DNA of 5,087 bases from Aequorivita sp. (GTDB lineage: Bacteria; Bacteroidota; Bacteroidia; Flavobacteriales; Flavobacteriaceae). The stretch lies in NCBI GenBank assembly GCA_020435865.1, contig JAGQYZ010000076.1:605-5691 (forward strand), given 5' to 3'. Below, one piece after another: positions 5,081-5,087 of the stretch (position 1 is its first letter; the number at the start of each line of letters is the position of its first letter). The position numbers and the translations under genes are program-made. The notes under the pieces are model-generated. The model was not told where the DNA came from, searched no databases, and saw only the letters and a list, made by a program, of their open reading frames with translations.

Positions 5081-5087
5081 AAAAAAA

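Larger units (their letters stand above)
4803..5087 (+). repeat. Tandem direct repeat unit 2 (cut by the window end)
   Basis: This is the second copy of the unit, with the same order of elements: upstream block, leader, 29-codon ORF and GTGA-loop hairpin. It ends in a run of seven A at the window edge, just where copy 1 has ATATTAAG before its terminator stem. Whether it too has a terminator, or whether further copies follow, cannot be seen. Confidence 0.92.

Noticed and set aside
4491..5087. Insertion sequence or CRISPR array as explanation of the repeats
   Set aside because: There is no transposase ORF, no terminal inverted repeats or target duplication, and the repeats are 312 bp with no short-repeat and spacer pattern.

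Overview
The window looks like ordinary chromosomal DNA from a member of the Flavobacteriia (phylum Bacteroidota), probably Flavobacteriaceae. The evidence is an AT-rich base composition, A-rich start regions without clear Shine-Dalgarno sequences, a gldH gliding-motility lipoprotein gene, and the gene order ricT-like / gldH / class A penicillin-binding protein known from this group. I cannot name the genus. All recognised genes are on the + strand.

Positions 1-3051 are a compact cell-envelope operon. It holds the last 61 codons of a probable RicT/PSP1-family gene (1-186), gldH (179-664, overlapping it by 8 nt), and a bifunctional class A PBP (672-2984, starting 7 nt after gldH). It ends at a strong intrinsic terminator (3013-3051). 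The operon makes an outer-membrane-directed motility lipoprotein and an inner-membrane peptidoglycan synthase.

Positions 3091-4499 are a two-gene metabolic operon, scoA-scoB. They are the two subunits of a 3-oxoacid CoA-transferase that interconverts acetoacetate and acetoacetyl-CoA using succinyl-CoA. The stop and start codons overlap by one base (TAATG), and an intrinsic terminator follows (4473-4499).

Positions 4500-5087 contain no long ORF but are not empty. They are a tandem direct repeat with a period of about 312 bp. The second copy is cut by the window edge. Each unit has, in order, a conserved AT-rich upstream block, a short diverged stretch, a 44-nt conserved leader, a 29-codon ORF for a basic, strongly hydrophobic peptide, and a 7-bp hairpin with a GTGA loop. 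Copy 1 then has an intrinsic terminator. The two peptides differ at three residues. In both copies an 11-nt stretch of the 3' hairpin can instead pair with the leader around a 5-nt bulge. Tandem units of small structured transcripts coding for short hydrophobic peptides recall type I toxin-antitoxin repeats such as ldr and ibs/sib of E. coli, but no homology is claimed and no antitoxin RNA is demonstrated. This is the part of the window most worth following up.
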